Notes under the pieces: model-generated
Database searches by the model: none
What the model was told of the DNA's origin: nothing
The model's input: only the letters and a program-made list of their open reading frames with translations
Translations under genes and position numbers: made by a program
Shown: positions 1-8,488 of the stretch, in pieces
How positions within the stretch are numbered: position 1 is the stretch's first letter
Layout: each line of letters opens with the position of its first letter
Source of the DNA: Polaromonas sp. C04
GTDB lineage: Bacteria > Pseudomonadota > Gammaproteobacteria > Burkholderiales > Burkholderiaceae_C
Assembly: GCF_002002705.1 (NCBI RefSeq)
Contig: NZ_MUNS01000020.1
Span: 248,001 to 312,000, forward strand
Length of the DNA stretch: 64,000 nt
Reading direction: 5' to 3'

Positions 1-45
1 CGCGCGCGCCAGGGCGTTGCTGAGCACCAAGGGGGTGCAAAAGTC

Positions 46-255
46 ATGACCACGAAATTCAAGATTGGCGATCACGTGCGCTGGAATTCGGAAGCCGGGC
101 ACGTCAGCGGCAAGATCATCAAGGTGCACACGAAGGACACCGACTACAAAGGCTATACGCACCACGCCAGCACCGATGATCCGCAGTATGAAATCAAGAG
201 CGACAAGACCGAGCACATTGCCATGCACAAGGGCACCGCGCTGCACAAGATCTGA
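46..255 (+). CDS. DUF2945 (hypervirulence-associated TUDOR-like) small protein
   Basis: A 69-aa basic protein. The pattern KIGDHVRWNSEAGHVSG followed by GKIIKV, and later DDPQYEIKSDKT and an ending HKGTALHKI, is that of the DUF2945/HVA1 family, a small SH3/TUDOR-like barrel of unknown biochemical role. I recall it beside stress genes in soil bacteria. A G-rich stretch about 10 nt upstream of the ATG may serve as ribosome binding site. It ends 12 nt before the DUF488 gene, so the two are probably co-transcribed. Confidence 0.85.
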   Translation: MTTKFKIGDHVRWNSEAGHVSGKIIKVHTKDTDYKGYTHHASTDDPQYEIKSDKTEHIAMHKGTALHKI

Positions 256-267
256 CCGGTGAGAAGC

Positions 268-837
268 ATGGCAACAGCGGCAAACGATCCGGGGCGTGAA
301 CTCACGGTCTGGACGATCGGCCATTCGACGCGCCCGATCGAGGAATTCCTTGGCCTGCTTGCCGCGTACCGCATAGAGGCCATTGCCGATGTGCGCAGCT
401 TCCCTGGCTCACGCAAATATCCGCAGTACGGCAAGGAGGCGCTGGCGGCCACCCTCGCAGCGCATGCGCTGGACTACCACTGGCTGCAAGCCCTCGGCGG
501 GCGTCGGCGTGTCTCACCCGATTCGCCGAACACCGCCTGGCGCAATGCCTCGTTTCGCGGCTACGCCGACTACATGGCCAGCGACGGGTTCGCGCAAGGC
601 CTGGATCAATTGCTGGCGCTGGCGAGCCGATCGCGCACCGCGCTGATGTGCGCCGAAGCCGTCTGGTGGCGCTGCCACCGCTCGATGATCGCCGATGCGC
701 TGTGTGTGCGTGGCGTCAAGGTGATGCACATCCTGGATGGCAAGCATGCCACCTTGCACCCGATGACGTCGCCCGCCCGCATTGTGGATGGCCACCTGAC
801 TTACTCGTCGCTGGATATCGGTGCGTCCATGCACTGA
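268..837 (+). CDS. DUF488 domain protein
   Basis: A 189-aa protein of the DUF488 family. The N-terminal strand TVWTIGHSTRPIEEFLGLL and the motif ADVRSFPGSRKYPQY are diagnostic. Further in are the conserved LGGRR and the C-terminal LMCAEAVWWRCHRSMIADAL segment, whose Cys, Glu and Arg/His residues are typical. Function is not established; the fold is compared with nucleoside or nucleic-acid binding enzymes. The ATG at 268 is preferred because GGTGAG lies just upstream; an in-frame GTG at 259 is the alternative. It is probably co-transcribed with the DUF2945 gene. Confidence 0.87.
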   Translation: MATAANDPGRELTVWTIGHSTRPIEEFLGLLAAYRIEAIADVRSFPGSRKYPQYGKEALAATLAAHALDYHWLQALGGRRRVSPDSPNTAWRNASFRGYADYMASDGFAQGLDQLLALASRSRTALMCAEAVWWRCHRSMIADALCVRGVKVMHILDGKHATLHPMTSPARIVDGHLTYSSLDIGASMH

Positions 838-1063
838 TACGCCGGTGTCCTGGATTAGCCCGGGCGGCGTCAACTTCCAAGTGCGACACCTCATCACGTA
901 ACGCAAGAGTTAGGCAATCACAAATTGATGCGCGTATGTTGGCAAGCACACAGACTCCCCCCCGAAGACGCGAAACACTCGCAGAATGCGACGCGATGCG
1001 CAACGGCGATTTCGTCGCGCGTTCGGCGGTGGGCTTGTTCATCAACCGTTGCTAGGAGTCGCC

Positions 1064-3505
1064 ATGCTAATCATGATTACCGGATGGATACTTGCGATGC
1101 TTGGCGCATTGCTTGCAATGGGGGGAGTGTGGCTCGCCTTCGTCGGCGGCAGTTGGGCTTACATCGCTCTCGGTATCGGATTGCTAGTCAGCGGCATATT
1201 GCTGGCCCGATGCCGCCGCGCCGCGCTCAGTGTGTACGCGGCACTGTTGATGGCCACTCTTGTCTGGGCACTCTGGGAAGTCGGCCTCGATCGCTGGGCG
1301 CTGATACCCCGAGGGGCGCTCTTTTCCGTCATCGGGCTGTGGCTTCTGACGCCCTGGATCAACCGCCCGTTGAATGCTGTGGCCACCGAGAAAATGCAAT
1401 CGCGATCGTCCTGGCGGGGCTCGCGCGGCTGGCTTGGCGGCGCGATGATCGTCGTGGTTCTGGTCACCTTGATCTCGATCTTCCGTGACCCGTTCGATGT
1501 TGCGGGGCAGTTGCCGCAGGCCACGGCGCAAGCGGCCATCGTTCCAGGCGCGTCCGGCGACGACTGGCTGGCTTACGGAGGCACCGGTTATAGCCAGCGC
1601 TATTCGTCGTTGACCGACATCACGCCACAAACGGTGGGCCGGCTGGCACTGGCCTGGACCTTCCATACCGGAGACCCCAAGGGCCCGAGCGACCCGCACG
1701 AGACCACGTTCGAGGTCACCCCGCTGAAGATCGGCAACACGCTATATTTGTGCAGCGTGCATGAAAATGTGATCGCGCTCGACGCCGCCACCGGCACCGT
1801 GCGCTGGCAGTTCGACCCGCACATAAAGGTCGGCCCCACCAGCCAGCATTTGAGCTGCCGCGGGCTTGCTTACCACGATGACGCAAGCGACGCGGCTTTA
1901 TCGACTGCGCTGCCAAATGCAACCACTCCCGAAGCCAACCCCGCATCGTCCGCGGTTTCGGCGCCGAATACGCTCGCCGATACACGCTCCGAATCGACCT
2001 CGGCCTGCACGCGACGAATCATCCTGCCGACCATCGACGGCCGGCTGTTCGAGCTGGATGCGCTAACCGGCCGCCCCTGCACCGAGTTTGGAGATGGCGG
2101 CATCCTGAACCTCGCGGTCAACATGCCCAACTTGCTGCCCGGTTATTACATGGAGACCTCCCCGCCGGTGGTCACGCGCAAGCTGTTGATCATCGGTGCA
2201 TCGATCAACGACACCGAGTCGGTCACCAATCCATCGGGCGTGATCCGCGCTTTCGATGTGCACACCGGGCGCCTGGTCTGGAACTGGGATCTGGGGCGTC
2301 CCGACGTGACGACACCATTGCCGCCAGGGCAGCTTTATACGCCCAACACGCCAGGCAGTTGGCCCGGCGGCAGCGTCGACGAAAAGCTCGGACTTGTCTA
2401 TTTCCCGATCGAAAACCAATCGCCAGATCAACTGGACTTCGATCGCAGCCCTGAGGTGCAGCGATTTTCGAGTTCCATCGTCGCGCTGGACATCGCCACC
2501 GGACAGATGCGCTGGGTCTTCCAGGGGGTGCATATCGACCTGTGGGACCGCGATATGCCGGCACAGCCCACATTGGTTAACCTCACGGTCAGCGGCAGCA
2601 CGGTGCCGGCGTTGATCGCACCGACCAAGCAGGGCGACCTGTACGTGCTCGACCGCCGTACCGGCAAGCCGATCTTCCCGGTGCGGGAGTTGCCTGAGCC
2701 GAAGAGCACCGTGCCCGGCGAAAGGATCTCGCCGACGCAGCCAAGCTCGTCGCTCAACTTCATGCCGCCGCCGCTCACCGGCCGCGACATGTGGGGTGCG
2801 ACGCCATTTGACCAACTGGCCTGCCGCATCGAATTCCATTCGATGGGCTACCAGGGCCCCTATACCCCGCCTGCTACGCAGCGCACGCTGGTGTACCCGG
2901 GCAATGCCGGCGTCTTCAACTGGGGTGGCATCGCCGTTGATCCTGTCAGGCAAGTCATGGTCGCGACACCGGTGCGTCTGGCGTTCACCTATCAGCTCTT
3001 TGCGCGCCACGACGCGACCACGAACTACGTCAGCGCCGGCCAAAAAGAACACTGGAACGAGAACTATGGTGGCCGTTATGCGATCAAGATCGGACCCTTC
3101 ATGTCGCCGCTCGGGCTGCCATGCCAGCAGCCGCCATGGGGCTCGATTGCCGGCGTCGATCTGCGTACCGGCAAACTCGCCTGGATGCACCGCAACGGTA
3201 CCGTACGCGACCAGATGCCCAAGTTCCTGCCGATCCCGTTACCGATGGGCGTGGCCAGCCTCGGCGGCCCGTTAATTACTGCCGGGGGCGTCGCGTTCTA
3301 CAGCGGCACGCTCGACAACTACCTGCGTGCCTACGACGTGACGACCGGGCGCAAGCTCTGGCAAGCGCGCCTGCCCGCAGGCGGACAAGCCACGCCAATG
3401 ACGTATCGGGTCAATGGCAAGCAGATGGTGGTGGTCGCCGCGGGCGGCCATGGCTCCTTCGGCACCACGCTGGGCGACGAGGTGGTCGCCTACACGTTGA
3501 AATAA
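1064..3505 (+). CDS. gcd: Membrane-bound PQQ-dependent glucose/quinate-type dehydrogenase
   Basis: An 813-aa protein, close to the roughly 800 aa of E. coli Gcd. The first 140 residues form about five membrane segments, starting MLIMITGWILAMLGALLAMG. The rest is an eight-bladed quinoprotein propeller facing the periplasm (SQRYSSLTDITPQTVGRLAL, LYLCSVHENVIALDAATG, AYDVTTGRKLWQARLPAGGQ). It oxidises aldoses such as glucose to the lactone and passes electrons to ubiquinone. The ATG at 1064 is chosen because TAGGAG (1053-1058) precedes it and because the reading frame upstream lacks family resemblance. Whether glucose or quinate/shikimate is the substrate cannot be read directly; the nearby phosphogluconolactonase and glucan genes favour glucose. 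No pqq biosynthesis gene is in the window. Confidence 0.9.
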   Translation: MLIMITGWILAMLGALLAMGGVWLAFVGGSWAYIALGIGLLVSGILLARCRRAALSVYAALLMATLVWALWEVGLDRWALIPRGALFSVIGLWLLTPWINRPLNAVATEKMQSRSSWRGSRGWLGGAMIVVVLVTLISIFRDPFDVAGQLPQATAQAAIVPGASGDDWLAYGGTGYSQRYSSLTDITPQTVGRLALAWTFHTGDPKGPSDPHETTFEVTPLKIGNTLYLCSVHENVIALDAATGTVRWQFDPHIKVGPTSQHLSCRGLAYHDDASDAALSTALPNATTPEANPASSAVSAPNTLADTRSESTSACTRRIILPTIDGRLFELDALTGRPCTEFGDGGILNLAVNMPNLLPGYYMETSPPVVTRKLLIIGASINDTESVTNPSGVIRAFDVHTGRLVWNWDLGRPDVTTPLPPGQLYTPNTPGSWPGGSVDEKLGLVYFPIENQSPDQLDFDRSPEVQRFSSSIVALDIATGQMRWVFQGVHIDLWDRDMPAQPTLVNLTVSGSTVPALIAPTKQGDLYVLDRRTGKPIFPVRELPEPKSTVPGERISPTQPSSSLNFMPPPLTGRDMWGATPFDQLACRIEFHSMGYQGPYTPPATQRTLVYPGNAGVFNWGGIAVDPVRQVMVATPVRLAFTYQLFARHDATTNYVSAGQKEHWNENYGGRYAIKIGPFMSPLGLPCQQPPWGSIAGVDLRTGKLAWMHRNGTVRDQMPKFLPIPLPMGVASLGGPLITAGGVAFYSGTLDNYLRAYDVTTGRKLWQARLPAGGQATPMTYRVNGKQMVVVAAGGHGSFGTTLGDEVVAYTLK

Positions 3506-3533
3506 ACGGCACGCTTTGCATCAAGGAGGACTG

Positions 3534-4280
3534 ATGGCGATCTCGAGAGAAGCACCGTCGCTTCACGATCCGCTGGCGAATAAGCTGAGCACCGCCGACG
3601 ACCGCGTCTTGCTCAGCCACTGGTTGCCGCCGCAAGCCGGCGTCGCGCCGAAGGTTCGCATCGGCCGGCATTGGGTCAATGCGCTGTGGGCATTGCCACT
3701 GATCTTTGTGCTGCTCGTTATCTGTGTGGCCGTGGCCCAGGCGTTGCGGCTACTTCCTGCGGTGCAGGAGTTCCTGGTGCGTTACCCGGGCATTCCACCC
3801 TCGGTTGCCGTCACCACTGGTTTCCCCGGCTGGCTCAGGTTGCTGCACTTCCTGAACTTCTTCTTCATGGCCTTCATCATTCGCGCCGGAGTGCAAATTC
3901 TCGCGGACCATCCGCGGCTGTACTGGAAGCGCGACTGCACGCCGGGCACCGAGTGGTTTCGCTTCCAGAAGGCGGTGCCGACCGGGCGGATCTGGACCGC
4001 GAAGGACGATTCGGTAACGATTCCGTCGTGGCTGGGCATCCCCGGCATTCGCCATTCGATCGGGCTGGCGCGCTGGTGGCATTTTTCGGTCACTTTATTG
4101 TGGATGATCAACGGCATCGCGTTCTACGTGCTGCTGTTCACCACCGGCCAGTGGTTGCGGCTGGTGCCGACGACCTGGAGCGTGTTTCCGAACGCCGTCT
4201 CGACCGCAATCCAATACTTCTTGCTGTACGTGAAATCAAGGCAGCGTCAGACAGCCTGTTTCGCCGCCGCACCATCATGA
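3534..4280 (+). pseudogene. Cytochrome b561-type membrane protein, 3'-truncated
   Basis: A 248-aa open frame starting at ATG 3534 behind a strong AAGGAGG (3523-3529), 28 nt after gcd. It has a long soluble start, a membrane segment (WALPLIFVLLVICVAVAQAL) and two histidine-bearing membrane segments typical of di-heme cytochrome b (GWLRLLHFLNFFFMAFIIRAG near residue 100 and RWWHFSVTLLWMINGIAFYVLL near 185). From memory, relatives in Burkholderia continue into more membrane helices and a molybdopterin (sulfite-oxidase-like) domain. Here homology stops near 4230 and the last residues (KSRQRQTACFAAAPS) read an SdhB relic out of frame. It is therefore probably the 5' part of a broken electron-transfer gene. 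Confidence 0.6.
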
Positions 4281-4405
4281 ACTGCTCCGAGGTGTGTCCC
4301 CAAAGGCTGGAGTCGGCCCATGCCATCGAGATGGTCAGGCTCAAAATGTTGAACGGACACAAGGACGGCGCTCTGCAAGTCCATCCTGTGCCGCCGATAC
4401 GGTAG
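4238..4405 (+). pseudogene. 3' remnant of a succinate dehydrogenase iron-sulfur subunit (SdhB-like)
   Basis: In the frame ending at the TAG of 4403-4405, the translation contains DSLFRRRTIMNCSEVCPQRL and then ESAHAIEMVRLKMLNGH. This matches the C-terminal end of SdhB, where FRC-x-x-IMNC-x-x-VCPKGLNP-x-x-AI is the last iron-sulfur cluster motif. One cluster Cys is replaced (FRRRTI instead of FRCRTI). Nothing upstream in this frame resembles SdhB; instead the cytochrome b gene runs into it. It looks like a deletion or recombination scar joining two unrelated gene pieces. Confidence 0.65.
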
Positions 4406-4432
4406 GACGCAGAGCGCCTCTTGCCATCGCGT

Positions 4433-4704
4433 TCAGGCGAGTGGTACGACGCGAAACTGAGCTGCACGCCCAATCAGGCTGATCATTTCGACTGCGGCAT
4501 GAATGGTCAGTCGGTGCGCGGTAAAGCGTGGCCTCGGTGCGATGCGGATGGCCATGTCGCGAGCGAGATCGAGACCGGACTGCACTTCGCCCGATGGGAA
4601 GCCCTCTTGGGACCGCATGGCCCTGAGCCGCCCTCGTTGTCCCACAGCGAAAGCGCCCGTTGGCGCAGTTGTGCGGTACTTGGAAAATCAAGCTCTTTGT
4701 TATG
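4433..4704 (-). pseudogene. Small conserved hypothetical gene, probably frameshifted
   Basis: On the minus strand, AGGAG precedes an ATG at 4704 by about 6 nt and opens MHNKELDFPSTAQLRQRALS followed by LWDNEGGSG; this frame ends at 4507 without further likeness. From about 4645 a second minus frame carries SGEVQSGLDLARDMAIRIAP and RPRFTAHRLTIHAAVEMISL, ending at 4433. From memory, similar N- and C-terminal segments occur together in small Burkholderiales proteins, so I read this as one gene broken by a frameshift or short deletion between about 4600 and 4650. The identification rests on memory and is uncertain. The remaining 4706-4786 shows nothing recognisable. Confidence 0.4.
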
Positions 4705-4786
4705 CATGAGGAACTCCTGCAAGGTGTTTCAATCGGCAAGTGATGATGAGCCAATTCCGGGCGCTGGTTTCAACCCTGTTTTCAAT

Positions 4787-5506
4787 CTAGGCCGTGCCAG
4801 CTGGCAACAGCATCGCCTCCACCAGCACGTCGACTCCCCCCTCTGGGTGAATGGCGCGCGCCGGAATATCGGCGCCTGCGCGCCATTGCATCACCGCATC
4901 ACGTTTGGACTCGCCTTCGACCAGGAACAGCACCGCACGCGCGCGACTCAGGCGCCTGGCGCTGAGGGACACGCGCTGCGCCGGTGGCTTGGGCGCATCC
5001 AGCACGGCCAGCGCGTCCGCCGCGTCTGCATCGGTACCCCAGTCGTGGTCTGGAAACAGGCTGGCGGTGTGGCCGTCTTCGCCGAGCCCCAGCAGCACCA
5101 GATCAAAGTCGCCAACATGGCGCAAGGTGTTGGCGTAGGCCTGCGCGGCCGCTCGCGCGCCACGTTCAGCGGGCAGGGCATGCATCTGGCTTTTCGGGAT
5201 CGCAACATGGTAGAGCCATGCTTCGGCCGCCATCCGGCTGTTACGTTCGGGGTCAATGGTGGGAAGGCAGCGCTCGTCGCCGAAATACACCTGCCAGCAT
5301 GACCAGTCGGTGTCGGCGCCGCGCAGCATCCGGTACACGCCCTGCGGCGTGTTGCCACCGGCAAGCACGATCGCGAAACGGCCGCGTTGCTGGATGGCGT
5401 CGGCCGCGGCCACCAGAATGCGCTGGCAAGCCGCATCGCGCAGCGCTGCGGCGTTGGCGACACCGTGCCATCGCACGGCGGCGGCGTTGGGTGCTGGGGG
5501 ACTCAT
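4787..5506 (-). CDS. pgl: 6-phosphogluconolactonase
   Basis: A 239-aa DevB-type lactonase, hydrolysing 6-phosphogluconolactone to 6-phosphogluconate in the cytosolic oxidative pentose phosphate or Entner-Doudoroff route. Family motifs are clear: VLAGGNTPQGVYRML near residue 48, VYFGDERCLP near 73, and LVLLGLGEDGHTASLFP near 136. Length is normal. Its ATG overlaps the stop of the upstream disulfide oxidoreductase gene by 4 nt (ATGA), implying translational coupling in a three-gene minus-strand operon with the GH144-like gene. No zwf is adjacent. Confidence 0.93.
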   Translation of the reverse strand: MSPPAPNAAAVRWHGVANAAALRDAACQRILVAAADAIQQRGRFAIVLAGGNTPQGVYRMLRGADTDWSCWQVYFGDERCLPTIDPERNSRMAAEAWLYHVAIPKSQMHALPAERGARAAAQAYANTLRHVGDFDLVLLGLGEDGHTASLFPDHDWGTDADAADALAVLDAPKPPAQRVSLSARRLSRARAVLFLVEGESKRDAVMQWRAGADIPARAIHPEGGVDVLVEAMLLPAGTA

Positions 5507-7035
5507 GGCGTGTTCCTGGCCAGCCAGCGGCGCAGTCGCGACTGGATTCGCGGGGTCAGACGCGTGCGGTTGTAGGCGTCGGCCGCCTGACGGATCGCTT
5601 CAGCCTGCGTGGGATAGGCATGAATGACCCGGGCCAGCGTGCGCAGACCGATACCCGCCACCATGGCCAGGGTGATCTCGTTGATCATGTCACCCGCATG
5701 GCGGGCAACGATGGTCGCACCGAGAATCTGGTCCGTTCGCTCCCTGACGTGGATTTTCACGAAACCGCCATTCTCGCTGTCGGTCACCGCGCGGTCGATG
5801 TCGTGCATCGGAATCGTAAAAGTCTTGACCGGAATGTGCTGCCGGTTGGCCTCCCGCACATACAGGCCGACGTGGGCGATTTCCGGATCCGTGAAGGTGC
5901 ACCAGGGGATGACCAGCGCGCTCAAGCGTTCGCGGCCGCGGAACAGCGCGTTCTGCACCACGATGCGCGCCGACGCCGTGGCGGTATCGGTGTACTGGTA
6001 TGTCAGGCAGACGTCGCCGGCCGCATAGATATGGGGGTTGCTGGTGCACAGGAAATCGTCGACGCGGATGCCGTCTCCCGCTGCAAAATCGACGCCGGCG
6101 GCTTCCAGGTTCAGCCCTTCGACATTCGGTGAGCGGCCGACGCCGGTGAGAATCGCATCGACCGCGATCGTGTTGCGGTAATCGTCGCTAACAAGATCGA
6201 CCAGTTTCTGCCCATTCTCCATGCGTATGGCAACGACGTTGGTATTCAGCCGTACCTCGATGCCGTCGCGCTCAAACGCATCCGACAGAATCTGTGCCGC
6301 GTCACGTTCCTCCTTGCCGAGAAACAGTGGCATGTCCTGCACGATGGTGACTTGAGCACCGAACCGGCAGAACGCCTGCGCCAGTTCGCAACCGAGCGGG
6401 CCGCCGCCGATCACCAGCAGGCGGCGCGGCAGTTCGGTCAGCTTGAAGACGTCTGCGTTGGTCAGGCAACCTGCCTCTCGAAGGCCGGGGATGGACGGAA
6501 TATGCGGCCTCGCGCCGGTCGCGATCACGGCTTTCTTGAAGTGCAGCGTTTTATCATTGACCGTCAACGCGTCGGTCCCGGTGAAGCATGCGTTGCCGAA
6601 AAACACATCCACACCGAGCGCGGTCAATCGCCGCGCCGAATCGCCGCGGCTGAGATGACTGCGAATACGGCGCACGCGCTCCATGACCGCGGCAAAGTCG
6701 ACCCGGATATCGTCCGGGATCTGCGCGCCATAGTGCGTGGCGTTGCGCATATCGGCATACAGCCGGGAGGTGCGGATGAGTGTTTTCGACGGTATGCAGC
6801 CGGTATTCAGACACGTACCACCGATCAGGCGGCGTTCGATCAGCGCCACCCTGGCACCGAGCGCGGCGGCCGTTTCCGCTGCGGCAATGCCAGCCGGCCC
6901 GGCACCGACGATCACCAACTGGTAACAGTCCGCGGGTTTCGGATTCTGCCACGCGGCAGGATGCACATTGGCAAGGCGCGCGTGCTCATAGGCGTCCTGC
7001 AGGGTGGCTATCGGTACATTGTTCTGCGGCGACAT
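5503..7035 (-). CDS. FAD-dependent pyridine nucleotide-disulfide oxidoreductase (dihydrolipoamide dehydrogenase/mercuric reductase-like)
   Basis: A 510-aa class I flavoprotein disulfide reductase. It shows the FAD site VIVGAGPAGIAAAE near residue 44, the redox pair in GGTCLNTGCIPSKTL (C-x4-C), the NAD(P) site VIGGGPLGCELAQAF, and the C-terminal HAYPTQAEAIRQAAD carrying the His-Glu catalytic dyad. It lacks an N-terminal HMA domain and a C-terminal Cys pair, so it is not a genuine MerA; no lipoyl-complex genes are near. Physiological substrate unknown. The ATG at 7035 overlaps the TGA of the upstream glycoamylase-like gene (TGATG), so the 60 codons upstream of this ATG belong to that other gene. 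Confidence 0.88.
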   Translation of the reverse strand: MSPQNNVPIATLQDAYEHARLANVHPAAWQNPKPADCYQLVIVGAGPAGIAAAETAAALGARVALIERRLIGGTCLNTGCIPSKTLIRTSRLYADMRNATHYGAQIPDDIRVDFAAVMERVRRIRSHLSRGDSARRLTALGVDVFFGNACFTGTDALTVNDKTLHFKKAVIATGARPHIPSIPGLREAGCLTNADVFKLTELPRRLLVIGGGPLGCELAQAFCRFGAQVTIVQDMPLFLGKEERDAAQILSDAFERDGIEVRLNTNVVAIRMENGQKLVDLVSDDYRNTIAVDAILTGVGRSPNVEGLNLEAAGVDFAAGDGIRVDDFLCTSNPHIYAAGDVCLTYQYTDTATASARIVVQNALFRGRERLSALVIPWCTFTDPEIAHVGLYVREANRQHIPVKTFTIPMHDIDRAVTDSENGGFVKIHVRERTDQILGATIVARHAGDMINEITLAMVAGIGLRTLARVIHAYPTQAEAIRQAADAYNRTRLTPRIQSRLRRWLARNTP

Positions 7036-8354
7036 CAGCGTGCTCCATGGATGCACGGTGGCTGCAGCCAGCCGCCGCGAAATCCCGCATGGTGCAAACC
7101 GCTCCTGATGCAGGGGCAACTGCGCATCAGCTGCCAGATCCACCCGGTGCGATGGTTCTCTATCATCATGAGCACAATGCCCTGATCGAGTCCGTAATGC
7201 CCAGCGGAAGTCCACGGCCGCCCGTCGGCGTCAGCCAGTGTCGGGTTGAAGCTGCTGCAGAAGCGACCTTCGGTCAGCGTCTGCGGATAGCGCTCCATTA
7301 TGTTGCGCACGGCATCCAGCACGATCTCGGGCGCGAACGGCAGCGATGACAGCACGGACGGGGCGGACAAGGTGCCGTCGTCCGGTCCGTACGGCACACC
7401 GCGGGCGGCATAACCGAACAGGCGCCGGGTTTCGTTGGATACATCGGCCTGCTCATCGCTGGGGCCATCGCAGGCGGACAGGCCCCAGCAGTTCTGGTCG
7501 TAACCGGCGAATTCGTGCGGGTTGCGCTGCGCGTACTCACGCTGGACGTAGGCAGCGCGCCGGCTGTTTTCGAAATAGTCCGAGCGCTTTTCATGCATGA
7601 AACTGTCATGGATGCCCCGAAAATCAATCCAGGCGTGCGAGAAATGATGCACGAACAGCGGGCCTGCATAAAGGTAGTCGTGGCCGTACAGGTTTTCCCA
7701 CTGGTAGGTGGCCGTCCATGCCTGGTAGCAATCGCCCTTGATCGGGTGCGTGGGCGAGCCCATGGCAAGCACGTACAGCAGGATCGCTTCGCTATAGCCT
7801 TCCCAACCGTAGTGCAGGAATCCGCATTCGGGCTTCCAGCCTTGCCGGATCGTCTCACCATCGTCCTGTGCCCAATGCCAGTCAATACGGCGGTAAAGAA
7901 AGTCGACCAGGCCACGCAACTCGATTTCATCGGCCGTTTCTGCCGTGAAATACATGCTCGCGGTCAGCGCGCCGGCGATGAGCAGCGCCGTATCGATCAT
8001 CGACAGCTCCGATCGCCAGACACGCGCGCCTGTGTGGATGTCGAGAAAATGATAGTAAAACCCCTTGAAGCCGGTCGCCGTGGGGCTGCCACTCTGGTCG
8101 CTGTTGCGGAAAAAACGCAGTGCGGCGAGGCTGCATTGGACCGCATCGGAACGCGCCATCCAGCCTCGCTCCACAGCCACCGGATACGATGACAACGCAA
8201 AACCGACCACCGCGATGCTGACGGGCGAGTTGTCACGCGATGTGTCGGCCACCAGGCCGTTGAGCGGATTGACCGTTCGCAGAAAGTAGTCGAATGCCGC
8301 TCGCTGCAGGGAATCAAGCAATGCTTCGTCGGTTGGCATGGGCAGGTAAATCAC
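7035..8354 (-). CDS. Glycoamylase-like / GH144-type beta-1,2-glucanase candidate
   Basis: A 439-aa protein of the glycoamylase-like family (PF10091, COG5368), an (alpha/alpha)6 barrel. Recognisable segments are LQRAAFDYFLRTVNPLNGLV, GFKGFYYHFLDIHTG, WGLSACDGP, and SAGHYGLDQGIVLMMIENH near the C-terminus. Characterised relatives in GH144 are endo-beta-1,2-glucanases or sophorose-releasing enzymes. No signal peptide is visible, so it should act in the cytoplasm. The start is a GTG at 8354 with GGAG about 12 nt upstream; an ATG at 8339 has no site. It heads a minus operon divergent from the GH94 gene, 134 nt away. Its location beside ndvB supports a beta-1,2-glucan role, but activity is inferred. 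Confidence 0.8.
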   Translation of the reverse strand: MIYLPMPTDEALLDSLQRAAFDYFLRTVNPLNGLVADTSRDNSPVSIAVVGFALSSYPVAVERGWMARSDAVQCSLAALRFFRNSDQSGSPTATGFKGFYYHFLDIHTGARVWRSELSMIDTALLIAGALTASMYFTAETADEIELRGLVDFLYRRIDWHWAQDDGETIRQGWKPECGFLHYGWEGYSEAILLYVLAMGSPTHPIKGDCYQAWTATYQWENLYGHDYLYAGPLFVHHFSHAWIDFRGIHDSFMHEKRSDYFENSRRAAYVQREYAQRNPHEFAGYDQNCWGLSACDGPSDEQADVSNETRRLFGYAARGVPYGPDDGTLSAPSVLSSLPFAPEIVLDAVRNIMERYPQTLTEGRFCSSFNPTLADADGRPWTSAGHYGLDQGIVLMMIENHRTGWIWQLMRSCPCIRSGLHHAGFRGGWLQPPCIHGAR

Positions 8355-8488
8355 CTATGGATGCTACTCCGACCACTGCGCGTGTGTACAAGTTCCCGCG
8401 ACTTTGCGCCGCTTCAAGCGTATGCTAATAGCAGCTCTTGCACCGCATCGCAGATCAACACGGATCGCAGTCAGGGAGCACGCACCTC

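Noticed and set aside
5503-7035. Mercuric reductase identity for the disulfide oxidoreductase
   Set aside because: No HMA domain, no C-terminal vicinal Cys and no other mer genes nearby.
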